NCBI GenBank assembly: GCA_016699125.1
Contig: CP064961.1
Span: 248,001 to 312,000 of the forward strand
Length of the DNA: 64,000 bases
Direction of reading: 5' to 3'
Source of the DNA: a bacterium
Lineage (GTDB): Bacteria > Babelota > Babeliae > Babelales > Vermiphilaceae
The notes beneath the pieces are model-generated. The model searched no databases. It saw only the letters and a list, made by a program, of their open reading frames with translations, and was not told the DNA's origin. The position numbers and the translations under genes are program-made. How positions within the stretch are numbered: position 1 is the first letter of the stretch; each line of letters opens with the position of its first letter. Of this stretch, positions 8,534 to 17,090 are shown in pieces.

Positions 8534-9034
8534 ATGAAAATGTATTGGTATCTGATCTGTTTTGCGGTATTGCAAATACAAGCGGGTGAACTAGATCAGA
8601 AAGATAGAGTAGCGCGTGCGTGGACGAGGTCATTTTTTTGGTATCAATATCCAAGCTGGCAAACGAATGATGGCGAAATTCATTATTTTACAAAAGATGA
8701 ATATGGCATTGATGCTATTCACTTTTACAATTGGCCTACCCCGACACAGAGGGCGGGGTACTATAAAAAGAGTGGCTATGTAAGAACCATTAAACAAGAG
8801 AAAAAACAGGTGTGGCAGGTACAATATTCAGATCAACTTTATAGATTTTTTGAACGATGTTCAGGTTTCGACGGTAGTTGGACTTTGCAACCTCTTCCCG
8901 CAGGAGTAAAAGCAGAATTTCCAGTTAAAACAATGGTAGCCGAATGGCTGGCAATTACAGTTGGTTTATGTGTGGTAGGTGGATTGCTGACTACCAAAGT
9001 GTTGTTGCAACGGCAATCTGTTACGCATCAGTAA
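8534..9034 (+). CDS. Secreted protein with C-terminal membrane anchor, unknown function
   Basis: 166 residues: a signal peptide (KMYWYLICFAVLQIQAG), then an aromatic-rich soluble region (many Trp and Tyr, e.g. WTRSFFWYQYPSW and FYNWPTPTQRAGYYKK), then one transmembrane segment (LAITVGLCVVGGLLTTKVLL, about 137-156) with a short basic tail. It is driven by an essentially perfect promoter at 8438 and followed by a strong terminator, so it is a single-gene unit. No recognised family. The abundance of aromatic residues suggests a small beta-rich or ligand-binding domain, but that is inference. Confidence 0.72.
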   Translation: MKMYWYLICFAVLQIQAGELDQKDRVARAWTRSFFWYQYPSWQTNDGEIHYFTKDEYGIDAIHFYNWPTPTQRAGYYKKSGYVRTIKQEKKQVWQVQYSDQLYRFFERCSGFDGSWTLQPLPAGVKAEFPVKTMVAEWLAITVGLCVVGGLLTTKVLLQRQSVTHQ

Positions 9035-9056
9035 AAAATTTTTAAAACTGCATCAT

Positions 9057-9096
9057 AAAAAGAGAGAGCTGACACACATGTCAGCTCTCTCTTTTT
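9057..9096. terminator. Bidirectional rho-independent terminator
   Basis: An 18-bp perfect stem (AAAAAGAGAGAGCTGACA paired with its complement) around a CACA loop, with A-run and T-run at the two ends, lies between convergent genes ending at 9034 (plus) and 9112 (minus). It can stop transcription from both sides. Confidence 0.88.
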
Positions 9097-9111
9097 ACAT
9101 AGTTATTGAAT

Positions 9112-9804
9112 TTACAATAGTACCGTTAAATCAATTCTATTGCTTTCGTATTCGGTCGTAACATCTTCTGCATCAGTGCGATAGAGTTTTTCTGTAGCCT
9201 CTGCACTACCGTCTGGAAATAGGGTAAAGGTGACTTCAAGCTTTTTAACTTCAGGATTGGTACGTGCATAAAGTTCTGCAAATTCTACCCATTGTGTTTC
9301 GCCTTCAAGTTTTCTGTAAACTTTGACGAGGTTTCTGAATGGAGATTTATTTGTTTTAAGGAGTGTTAACTGTTTTTGTACTGCTTCAGGAATAGTGATA
9401 TTGTTCGTTTTTCCATGAATTGAAAATGAGACAAGTAAAAGTTCTATTTTTTTGTCTTGCATGGTGCCTTCAGTTGGTTGAAAGCTGAAATGTTTCATTT
9501 TTCCAACAGCAGGATATTTGATTGTGACTTTTTGGGCTGAGGTGACGCGGCCTAAATCTTTTGTTTCATAATCAGTCATTTTCCAGTCAACGCGATCTTT
9601 ATAACTATTTAACATATCTATTGCGGATTCTAAAAGTCCGCCTTCACTGTCGCCACCGTGACAGCTTGCATTTTGATTGCTTCCTTGTACCTGATTACCG
9701 GCAATAATATTACTACAAACATTGGAATCTCTGCCTGATGGCATTGTTGTTTGAACAATGCATACCATAATGGCAAGCGATCTATATATCTTGTTATAGT
9801 TCAT
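9112..9804 (-). CDS. Secreted paralogue A of a four-gene tandem family (type 1)
   Basis: 230 residues; signal peptide, then a two-Cys N-terminal motif RDSNVCSNIIAGNQVQG followed by ASCHGG, then a beta-rich domain with FQPTEGTMQDKKIELLLVSF (about residues 108-127), LVKVYRK and FPDGSAEA. It shares the Cys motif closely with the 11110-11817 product and the PTxG...VKVYR core with all four. Start ATG has AAAGGAGAATATCA. Last gene of the operon, 17 bases after its neighbour, ending 16 bases before the terminator. Function unknown; no enzymatic residues seen. Confidence 0.8.
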   Translation of the reverse strand: MNYNKIYRSLAIMVCIVQTTMPSGRDSNVCSNIIAGNQVQGSNQNASCHGGDSEGGLLESAIDMLNSYKDRVDWKMTDYETKDLGRVTSAQKVTIKYPAVGKMKHFSFQPTEGTMQDKKIELLLVSFSIHGKTNNITIPEAVQKQLTLLKTNKSPFRNLVKVYRKLEGETQWVEFAELYARTNPEVKKLEVTFTLFPDGSAEATEKLYRTDAEDVTTEYESNRIDLTVLL

Positions 9805-9821
9805 TGATATTCTCCTTTAAT

Positions 9822-10460
9822 TTAGTAGTTTCTTGAGAGATCTATAATCATATCTATGATTTTTCCATCTTTAGTTTTTGTTTTTGCAGACAATAAGCCT
9901 GCATCACTTAGTTCTGCAAAGCCTTTTGTTTCAGTTGCGGCAATACTGAATGTTCCCACTTCGACCCATTCTGCAAGTGGATTCATCCATTTACCAAATC
10001 GGCGATATACCTTTAAAATCGATCCTAACTTACCGTTGGCAAATTCTTTTTTTATAGTTTTTAGATCTGCCGCAACAGAAAGAGGAATGCTTTTATCAAG
10101 CTCTTTGGTGTATTGAGGGTCGAAAAAAACAAACAAGATCTGAATTTTTTCGTCTGATTTGTTGCCATTGGTTGGCGTAAAGGTATAGAGACGCTTGAAA
10201 AAACCATTTTCAAAAAACGATTGCTGTGGAAAGTCAAGGATGATCTTTTTTGATGTTGTAATTTTATTCAGTCCAATCAGTTCAACGTCATCAGTTTTCC
10301 ATACAAATGTTTGACCAGTACTGTTAATGGTAAACTGTTCACAGTTTATATTCTCACCCGTACAGGTATTTGCTGAATTATTGACTACGTTAGAACCAGG
10401 GTATAATGAATGTATTACAAGGCATATTCCAGCAAGGTACGGTTTATACGTTCTTTTCAT
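9822..10460 (-). CDS. Secreted paralogue B of the tandem family (type 2)
   Basis: 212 residues with an N-terminal signal peptide and the type 2 N-terminal motif (NTCTGENINCEQFTINSTG), two Cys about eight residues apart. The shared core is present: TFTPTNGNKSDEKIQILFVFF, ILKVYRRF and AEWVEVGTF. It resembles the 10476-11090 product more than the flanking type 1 proteins in its N-terminal part. The ribosome-binding site is AAGGG. It sits 15 bases downstream of the preceding paralogue and 17 upstream of the next. Probably exported; role unknown. Confidence 0.78.
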   Translation of the reverse strand: MKRTYKPYLAGICLVIHSLYPGSNVVNNSANTCTGENINCEQFTINSTGQTFVWKTDDVELIGLNKITTSKKIILDFPQQSFFENGFFKRLYTFTPTNGNKSDEKIQILFVFFDPQYTKELDKSIPLSVAADLKTIKKEFANGKLGSILKVYRRFGKWMNPLAEWVEVGTFSIAATETKGFAELSDAGLLSAKTKTKDGKIIDMIIDLSRNY

Positions 10461-10475
10461 TTTCTATAACCCTTT

Positions 10476-11090
10476 TTAATATGTTTTAAAAAGCTCTAAA
10501 ACGATTTTTTTCGAGTTCCCATTCAGATCAATCGTTTCTGCCATAACAAGCCCCTCTGGTGAAAGTTCAAGAGAGGTTGCACTACTGGTTTGTGGAATGA
10601 TAAGATCGGCAACATCTGTCCATTCAGAAGAATCATTGCTACGACTGGAAATTTGGCGATATACTTTGACAATCGAATATTCATCTGACATTGCAACTTT
10701 TTCTTTTATCTGTTGCAACTCTTTATAAACTTTGTCTGGTATTTTACCTATTTTTTTCTGTTTTTTTGGAAATTCTACAAGTAACACTCGTATAATCTGA
10801 TTTTTTCCGGTACCTGCAGTTGGTGTAAAGCTATACACTAACTGTTGGAACTGATGCTTGAAGGGGACAAATATTTTCCTGTTTTCCGTAATTGAACCAA
10901 AATCTGTTTTTAGTGCATCTTTTGTATTCCATGCAACCACGTCATTGACGCTATTAACACCGAAATTTTCACAGTTTAACTGAGCTCCATCAGATGCTAT
11001 GCATTGATTCACGTTATAGACAATTGTTGTGTTTGGTTTTGTTTCAGTTACGGTCAAAAGAGCTATGAATAGCCATGTATACTTTTTCAC
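10476..11090 (-). CDS. Secreted paralogue C of the tandem family (type 2)
   Basis: Start placed at GTG 11088-11090, because AAGGAT lies four bases upstream and the product then begins directly with a signal peptide (KKYTWLFIALLTVTETK). An in-frame ATG at 11117 would overlap the upstream gene and add nine polar residues. The type 2 motif is VNQCIASDGAQLNCENFGVN. Shared core: SFTPTAGTGKNQIIRVLLVEF, IVKVYRQI, SEWTDVADL and LSPEGL. Third of four similar genes on one transcript; predicted beta-sandwich-like, function unknown. Confidence 0.78.
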   Translation of the reverse strand: MKKYTWLFIALLTVTETKPNTTIVYNVNQCIASDGAQLNCENFGVNSVNDVVAWNTKDALKTDFGSITENRKIFVPFKHQFQQLVYSFTPTAGTGKNQIIRVLLVEFPKKQKKIGKIPDKVYKELQQIKEKVAMSDEYSIVKVYRQISSRSNDSSEWTDVADLIIPQTSSATSLELSPEGLVMAETIDLNGNSKKIVLELFKTY

Positions 11091-11109
11091 AGGTATCCTT
11101 TTTGAGAGA

Positions 11110-11817
11110 TTATTCAAACGCAGTTAGATCGATGCTGAATGACATAACTTCCTGTTTGGTTCCATCTGCTTCGTTAGTAAGAACCATTTTTTGTTCACCG
11201 GTCAAGATGCCATCTGGTGAGATCGCAACTTTGAAATGGAGTTTTCTTGAATCTGATTTTTCATCTGAAAAAAGTTCATAAAGCTCTGTCCAGGTTGTTT
11301 CGGTTGCGCTTTTTCGATAAAATTTAACGATTGTATTATATTGTGCGCTTTCATCAAGTTTTTGTAGCTGTTCGGAAAGATTGTCCGGATATTCGCCGTA
11401 TTGATCTTTTACACGTTTATCAAATGGTACAATGAGTATATCAATAGACTTATTTTTCATTTTTCCTTCAGTTGGTGTTAATGTGATCAGCTTTTTTTCA
11501 CCAGGTTTAGGGAATTTTAGTACTTTGTGTTCAGTGGTTTTAATCGATCCCCACTGTTCATTTTTTACCTGTGAATAGTTGATATTCCAAAAAACCTTGT
11601 CTCCAGCTGCATTTGCTGCTTTTTCTGGGGTGGCAATACTGGTACCACCTTTGCCGCCGCCTCCTTTACAGCTTGCTTTTTGTCCCATGCCTTGAACCTG
11701 ATTACCCGCAATCATATTTGTACATACGTTACTATCTCTACCGGATGCGTCTATTAATACCGTTGAGCTACCAAAATAGGCTAACCCAAGTAGCATCATC
11801 TGTTTCATATTCTTCAT
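11110..11817 (-). CDS. Secreted paralogue D of the tandem family (type 1, operon leader)
   Basis: 235 residues; signal peptide then RDSNVCTNMIAGNQVQG and ASCKGGGGKGG, nearly identical to the type 1 motif of the 9112-9804 product, followed by a Gly-rich linker. Core: LTPTEGKMKNKSIDILIVPF, IVKFYRKS, TTWTELYEL and SPDGILTG. First gene of the operon, with AAAGGAG before its ATG and a predicted promoter at 11863-11892. Order on the transcript is type 1, 2, 2, 1. The conserved Cys pair suggests a disulphide formed outside the cytoplasm. No known family recognised. Confidence 0.8.
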   Translation of the reverse strand: MKNMKQMMLLGLAYFGSSTVLIDASGRDSNVCTNMIAGNQVQGMGQKASCKGGGGKGGTSIATPEKAANAAGDKVFWNINYSQVKNEQWGSIKTTEHKVLKFPKPGEKKLITLTPTEGKMKNKSIDILIVPFDKRVKDQYGEYPDNLSEQLQKLDESAQYNTIVKFYRKSATETTWTELYELFSDEKSDSRKLHFKVAISPDGILTGEQKMVLTNEADGTKQEVMSFSIDLTAFE

Positions 11818-11862
11818 TAATAACTCCTTTATTTTATATGGGATATAGTACTTTTTATTTTC

Positions 11863-11892
11863 AATATATTAAAAACATTTCATAATAGTCAA
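11863..11892 (-). promoter_or_regulatory. Predicted promoter of the four-paralogue operon
   Basis: Read on the minus strand: TTGACT, 18-base spacer, TATATT, located 46 bases upstream of the first paralogue's ATG. A TATAAT box facing the other way (11940-11945) may serve the divergent ankyrin gene, but its -35 is weak. Confidence 0.5.
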
Positions 11893-11980
11893 TAAATGCA
11901 AATAAAACAATACTATTTATTTTTTAATATAAAATTAACTATAATGAAAATTAAAATAATAAATGTGTGTGGGAACGTCG

Positions 11981-13045
11981 ATGAAACGTACTATATGTAT
12001 AGGTTTGGTTGTTTTTTTAATACATGCGCATCTGTGTGTTGGCGTTCCTGTGTCTGATAAACTTGAGCAGAAATTAAGCCAAAAACTTCCTCTTACAAGT
12101 GATACAAAAGATGCACCCACCTACGGACTTCCAGAAATTCAGCGCTGTAAACCGTTACATGATGCTGCAAAGACAGGAAATCTTGCCCAGGTAAAACTAT
12201 TAGTAACCCAAGGTGCAGATGTTAACCAGCTTGGCTGTTTTTGGAAAATGACTCCGGTACAGATGGCTCTATTTGATGAAAAAACACGAACTCCCATGGA
12301 ACAGATAGCCCTTGGCATTGCTCAATGGAAAATTGAAAATAAAACAACAATTCTTGATAGTTTTGCACAGGTATCAATGGATTTTTCTGGGGACAAAGAA
12401 AAGGCATGTACTATTGTTGAATACTTATTGAAAAATGGTGCAGAAAAAACGATTAATAACAGGCAAGAGGCGTTTGAAAATACGGCTTTGCATATTGCAG
12501 CCTTGTTTGGGCATGAAAAGGTGGTCAAGCCTTTATGTTTGGCAGGAATTGACAAAAATAGCCTTAATTCAAATGGATATACGCCACTGTATGTTGCTTG
12601 TGCAAATAAACATTGCAAAACGGTAAAGGCGCTTGCAGAAGCTGGTGTGGATCTGAATAAAAAAATGAGAAATACAGAGGTAAAACTGGAAGATGATGAG
12701 CAGATGATGGCCATTCATATGGCAACTCTGCAGAAATCGATTGAATGTGTCAAAGCATTATTAGATGCGGGCCAGTCAGTTGATGTGCAAAATGCATGGG
12801 GCCAGACGCCGCTCCATTATGCTGCCATGCAGCTTGACGTTGCTATGATCAACTTTTTGTTATCTCGAGGCGCAAGAAAAGATATTAAAGATGATTGCGG
12901 CAAAGACCAAGATGGGTACGAGTTGTGTGGACTTACTCCTCGTGGAAGAGCCGCCAAAAAGCTGCTTCAGGAAAACCCAGAAATGACCCAAGACGAACTT
13001 TTGGCGCATCCGATTATGAAACTGTTGCAATATAAAAAAGATTAA
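11981..13045 (+). CDS. Secreted ankyrin-repeat protein
   Basis: 354 residues from the ATG at 11981, chosen because the product then begins with a clean signal peptide (KRTICIGLVVFLIHAHLCVG); an in-frame ATG 18 bases earlier adds non-signal residues. About five to six ankyrin repeats follow, recognisable by KPLHDAAKTGNLAQVKLLV, TALHIAALFGHEKVVKPL, TPLYVACANKHCKTVKAL and TPLHYAAMQLDVAMINFLL, each ending in a GADVN-like turn. Ankyrin repeats mediate protein-protein binding and are frequent in effectors of intracellular bacteria; export plus repeats makes a host-directed role plausible but unproven. It is followed by the Lnt-like pair after 39 bases. Confidence 0.88.
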   Translation: MKRTICIGLVVFLIHAHLCVGVPVSDKLEQKLSQKLPLTSDTKDAPTYGLPEIQRCKPLHDAAKTGNLAQVKLLVTQGADVNQLGCFWKMTPVQMALFDEKTRTPMEQIALGIAQWKIENKTTILDSFAQVSMDFSGDKEKACTIVEYLLKNGAEKTINNRQEAFENTALHIAALFGHEKVVKPLCLAGIDKNSLNSNGYTPLYVACANKHCKTVKALAEAGVDLNKKMRNTEVKLEDDEQMMAIHMATLQKSIECVKALLDAGQSVDVQNAWGQTPLHYAAMQLDVAMINFLLSRGARKDIKDDCGKDQDGYELCGLTPRGRAAKKLLQENPEMTQDELLAHPIMKLLQYKKD

Positions 13046-13084
13046 TTTTACAATACAACAGGTTTCAATCTTAAAAAAAGCACA

Positions 13085-14473
13085 ATGTATTTAAAAACAG
13101 TATTATCTATCCTAGCAGCATCTGTATTGTATGTCCTACCTTTTTACAGACCAAATTTTTACTTGCTCGCTTTTTTCTTTCCATTGCCACTTTTTTGGCA
13201 TGCCGCAACTGTCAGACCATACTATTTTGCAGAACTTTTCTTATTTGCGTTTCTTTCAATTAATGGTCATATGTACGGCGTTTTTGAAGGTATTTTCAAA
13301 ATGACTGAAGGTGATTTTTTGACCAAGTTTTCACTTACCATCGTATTTTTGACGATTCAATCATTTTTTGCATCCTGTAGCTTTGCTTTTTTTGCAAACG
13401 GTTTTTCATTTTTTCAAGGACGAATGCATTCCAGTTTTTTTGACCCGAAAACTGAGAATGTGCTTAAAACAGCCTTTGGGCTTTTTATGTTCATCTTTTA
13501 TTTGGAAGATGGATGTTTATTTTTTCTTGGCAGACAGGAAGGCTACCTGCTGACCAATCCGCTCATTCCTCTTGCCCATTCACCATCCTTATTAGCAATG
13601 CTTCCTTTTTGTGGCAAACTCATTTTATTAGCGCTTTTGCTCCTTACGCCTGCTCTGTTAATCATAGTCTGGATGAAATCAAACCTTGCACAGCTGGGCT
13701 TGCTTGGGTGTCTGTTATTTTTCTGGACCCACTGCTTTTTTTTAACCAATCAAAAAGCAGTAGAAATTCCTGCATATGTTGAGCAGATCGTTGCGTTGCC
13801 AAAAGTATTTGCGCCAGCCTACAATCTTACCTTCTTAATGTCCAGTGCTGCAGATATTATGAAAGCATACACTCATGTTCACCCGAATACTAAGCTTTTT
13901 ATTATGCCAGAATCATCATTTTATTGTGAATTTCTGAAAAAAACTGAACTTTCAATGTTATGGTCTGAAGAATATGTTGGTAAAAAGGTCCATGTACTTG
14001 CAGGAGCTTTTCGTTGGAAAGGAAACGACTACTATAATTCGGTGCATTGGATTTATAATGGAGTGGTGCAAAAATGTTTTGACAAGCGGCATACCATGGT
14101 CATGACGGAACGGTTGCCACGTGGCTTGCAAAAAAGTAGATTATTTCAGAACATTTTCTTTTCAAAACAGAGTCAGATTGCTGAATCACAAAAACCAAAA
14201 ACACCACTGAAATTTAACGAGACAGTATCGTTTATTCCATACATCTGTTCAGAGCTCTTTTTTAACACGCGGCCCGATGATGCGTATCCCGACTATCCGA
14301 TTATTGCTGTCTGCAATGATCGTTTGCTTGCGCCTTACGTGAGTAGGTTGATGTTTTTAGGGGCACGGTTTCAGGCGATCGCATGGCAACGACCGATCGT
14401 GTATGTTTCTTTTGTATACCAGACGTTTATTGATCAATCTGGCAAAACCACACCACTTGCAAAGGTCAGTTAA
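13085..14473 (+). CDS. Apolipoprotein N-acyltransferase (Lnt)-like protein, copy 1
   Basis: Integral membrane protein with about seven N-terminal transmembrane segments (residues 1-225) and a C-terminal nitrilase-type domain. The Lnt catalytic triad is present at positions close to the E. coli ones: Glu276 in IMPESSF, Lys334 in FDKRHTM and Cys388 in YICSELFF. WQRPIVYVSF near the end matches the ARxRAxExxRP block. Lnt adds the third acyl chain to lipoproteins. Sequence is divergent, so the substrate may differ. It abuts the second copy with no gap and is probably co-transcribed with the ankyrin gene. Confidence 0.78.
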   Translation: MYLKTVLSILAASVLYVLPFYRPNFYLLAFFFPLPLFWHAATVRPYYFAELFLFAFLSINGHMYGVFEGIFKMTEGDFLTKFSLTIVFLTIQSFFASCSFAFFANGFSFFQGRMHSSFFDPKTENVLKTAFGLFMFIFYLEDGCLFFLGRQEGYLLTNPLIPLAHSPSLLAMLPFCGKLILLALLLLTPALLIIVWMKSNLAQLGLLGCLLFFWTHCFFLTNQKAVEIPAYVEQIVALPKVFAPAYNLTFLMSSAADIMKAYTHVHPNTKLFIMPESSFYCEFLKKTELSMLWSEEYVGKKVHVLAGAFRWKGNDYYNSVHWIYNGVVQKCFDKRHTMVMTERLPRGLQKSRLFQNIFFSKQSQIAESQKPKTPLKFNETVSFIPYICSELFFNTRPDDAYPDYPIIAVCNDRLLAPYVSRLMFLGARFQAIAWQRPIVYVSFVYQTFIDQSGKTTPLAKVS

Positions 14474-15844
14474 ATGAATTGCACACAACAGTATTTTCTT
14501 CTCTTTTTGTCGACCGTATTGTATGCTTTGTCAGCTGTTTTGAATGACTATTTCTGGTGGGCTAGCTTTGTATTTGTAATACCGCTTTTACATGTTACGG
14601 CTTCACACAATATGACCTATCTGCAGGGATATTTTTGGGGAATCTGTGCAGCGACTCTGCACTTGTTTGGCGTGCTGACTGGTATTGTCAACCTGGCCGA
14701 AGGCAGTGCTCTGCAAACTCTGTTTCCTGCACTGCTTATTATCCTCTATGCAGGTCTTTTTGGCCTGCTTATTCCATTCTGTTTTTCTATTGTGAACCTA
14801 TTTTTTAACGTTACAAGCTCCTTTTCAAGAATAGCAATACTTACTTTTGCGATCTGGTTTTACATTCTGTGCATGGATCATATCTCTCTCTGGCCATTCA
14901 ACTGCATGGAGGGCTACTTTTTAATGCATCCGCTTTTGCCACTTATTCAATATCCCAGTTTACTCAGAACGTTGCCGTTTTTCGGAACAGAAGTCTTGTG
15001 TGCATTGCTTTTAATAACCAATGCATCAATCTATGCTGTATTTGCCTATCACAACTGGAAAGCCTACGCTTTTGCATTGATCACAACTGTTTTTTGGCTC
15101 ATCTGTTTTTTCATGCCAATTCCGGCCGAACAGTTTCCATCGTGGCTTGATCGCATTATTGTGGTACCTCACGTGTTCAGACAGCAGACATCGGTTGAAG
15201 CACTGGCACAAAATGCAGCTGGAACTTTGCAAAAAATTACGCAGCAGCATCCGTCAGCAGATATCATTTTAATGCCGGAAGCAGCATTTTATTCAACTGA
15301 ACTGGCAAGTCCAATATTTCTTGCCTATTTTAAACACGCATTTTCAAAAAAAATAGAGCTGTTTACTGGTGCGTTTACCTGTCAGGACAATCTGTATCGC
15401 AACAGCATGTATTGGATTGAAAATGGGGCGATCAAAACCGTTTTTCACAAAAAACATGCCATGCTTCTGACCGAAAAGCTGCCTGCCTGGTGCAAGGGAT
15501 CGCTGTTGTATGAGCTTTATTTTAAGAATTTTAACGAAATCATTCCCTCAGAAAATGAACGGCCTCTGTTGCAGATTGACCATCAAGTACAGCTCGTGCC
15601 CTACATCTGCTCTGAGCTTTTTTTTGCAAACAGACCAACTGACCAGTTCATTAAAACGCCGATCTATTCGCTCTGCAACGACCGTTGGACTGTGCCGTAT
15701 GTGCAGCGGCTTATGTTGCAAACTGCACAGTACAAAGCGATCGAATGGCAAAGAATGATTATCTATGTCAGTTTTTCATATCAGCAATGCATCGACCAGT
15801 TTGGCAGATTGAAACAGTTGGGTACGACCGAACCATCACCGTAA
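14474..15844 (+). CDS. Apolipoprotein N-acyltransferase (Lnt)-like protein, copy 2
   Basis: 456 residues, paralogous to the preceding gene along its whole length, with the same membrane-plus-nitrilase layout. Triad candidates: Glu269 in LMPEAAF, Lys326 in FHKKHAM and Cys379 in YICSELFF. The C-terminal block reads EWQRMIIYVSFSYQQCIDQFG. Both copies keep all three catalytic residues, so both could be active, perhaps on different lipoproteins or as a pair similar to split systems. The start ATG follows the stop of copy 1 immediately. A lipoprotein candidate lies at 41992. Confidence 0.77.
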   Translation: MNCTQQYFLLFLSTVLYALSAVLNDYFWWASFVFVIPLLHVTASHNMTYLQGYFWGICAATLHLFGVLTGIVNLAEGSALQTLFPALLIILYAGLFGLLIPFCFSIVNLFFNVTSSFSRIAILTFAIWFYILCMDHISLWPFNCMEGYFLMHPLLPLIQYPSLLRTLPFFGTEVLCALLLITNASIYAVFAYHNWKAYAFALITTVFWLICFFMPIPAEQFPSWLDRIIVVPHVFRQQTSVEALAQNAAGTLQKITQQHPSADIILMPEAAFYSTELASPIFLAYFKHAFSKKIELFTGAFTCQDNLYRNSMYWIENGAIKTVFHKKHAMLLTEKLPAWCKGSLLYELYFKNFNEIIPSENERPLLQIDHQVQLVPYICSELFFANRPTDQFIKTPIYSLCNDRWTVPYVQRLMLQTAQYKAIEWQRMIIYVSFSYQQCIDQFGRLKQLGTTEPSP

Positions 15845-15881
15845 ACTTATTCTGCCAGTCGGGCACCAGGGTAGAGCACAG

Positions 15882-17090
15882 TGTATCATATATAAGAAAG
15901 ATAGATATAATGTACTAATTGATAGAGTTGTTTTTTTCATTTGCAGATGTCCACCTGTAAACATCAGGAGGGGTATGCAAAAGCCGTTGAGCCAGGACAA
16001 AAAGTTAGAACGACTTTTGTTCTGGCTTTGGGCTAGGTTGTTAAATATCTTTGATGGATTGGCATTTTCATTGAAGACTTCTAAAAGAAACAATTCTCTA
16101 GGTGTTTGATCCCAATAAGTAATGGGTTGGATCGAGTGTAAAATATTCTGGATGATTTGTCCACTCATTTAAAATAAACTGCCAAGGGGTTTTGCCTTTG
16201 AGAGCCTTGAGGCGTTTAGCAAAGTTAAAGGCCATTAAAAAGGAATGCAAATGCTGCTTTAGCTCGCAATTTGAAGCGTAATGAAAAGTCTTTACAGTAG
16301 CATCTTTGAGAGTTCTATTCATTCGCTCAACCTGCCCATTGGTCCAAGGATGTTTCACTTTGGTTTTTCTGTGTACTATCTGATGTTCATTGCAAACACG
16401 CTCAAAGATGTGAGGCAATGCCTTTGTATGATGAGCATGATTAGTAAATTGAATACCGTTATCTGTAAGTATTTTATGTATTTTGTATGGGACGGCTTTA
16501 ATAAGATTGCGTAGGAACCCTGCCGCAATCAATTTGGTAGGACTTTCATGAAGCTCTGCATACGCAAATTTTGATGTTCTATCGACTGCGACATACAGAT
16601 ACAACTTACCTTCAGCTGTTCTTACTTCTGCAATATCTATATGAAAATAACCGATGAGATACTGCTTAAATTTCTTTTTTGTCGCAGAAGCTGATGTCGA
16701 TTGTTTAGGTAAAACAGAACAGCCATGACGCTTCAAACAACGATGAAGACTCGATCTGCTCAAATGAGGAATAGTTTCTTGTAAGCTATATAAAACATCA
16801 TCCAAAGGCAGCCCCGTCGTTTTCCTGAATGCTACTATTGTTTCCTCTTCAACTTCTGAAAGAACCGTGGATTTTACCTTTTTGGGGCCCATTGGCAGAT
16901 CTTTTGTATCGTTTCGCTTTCTCCATTTCATTATTGTTTTTGGGTTGACATTAAATCTTTTTGCTGCTTTTACTATACTTTCTTTACTATTACGGATCTC
17001 TCTACGCACAGCCTCTGTCGTTCTGGCCTTTGGATGCAATACTTGTCCCATAAGTTTTTTCTCCATAAATCATTATCTTCGTAGTATACA
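15882..17090 (-). mobile_element. IS481-family insertion sequence (boundaries predicted)
   Basis: About 1.2 kb carrying one IS481-type transposase. Proposed ends are imperfect inverted repeats beginning TGTAT (15882 on plus; 17090 read on minus), matching the usual TGT start of the family. No clear direct repeat flanks it, and the gene on its right side lacks its 3' part, which points to a deletion after insertion. The region 15845-16097 left of the transposase has no supported gene. Confidence 0.6.
16098..17051 (-). CDS. IS481-family transposase
   Basis: 317 residues from the second ATG (GGAG lies nine bases upstream; MGQVLHPKARTT is the standard start of this family). An N-terminal helix-turn-helix (AAKRFNVNPKTIMKWRKR) is followed by an rve integrase core with DDE residues visible in FHIDIAEV, LTDNGIQF and NGQVERMNR. 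The C-terminus ends in a DPTHYLLGSNT motif like relatives, so the enzyme looks full length and potentially active. Confidence 0.9.
   Translation of the reverse strand: MGQVLHPKARTTEAVRREIRNSKESIVKAAKRFNVNPKTIMKWRKRNDTKDLPMGPKKVKSTVLSEVEEETIVAFRKTTGLPLDDVLYSLQETIPHLSRSSLHRCLKRHGCSVLPKQSTSASATKKKFKQYLIGYFHIDIAEVRTAEGKLYLYVAVDRTSKFAYAELHESPTKLIAAGFLRNLIKAVPYKIHKILTDNGIQFTNHAHHTKALPHIFERVCNEHQIVHRKTKVKHPWTNGQVERMNRTLKDATVKTFHYASNCELKQHLHSFLMAFNFAKRLKALKGKTPWQFILNEWTNHPEYFTLDPTHYLLGSNT

Noticed and set aside
15836..16168. 110-codon open frame left of the IS481 transposase
   Set aside because: It overlaps the transposase end in another frame, has no ribosome-binding site, and its composition looks like non-coding element sequence.
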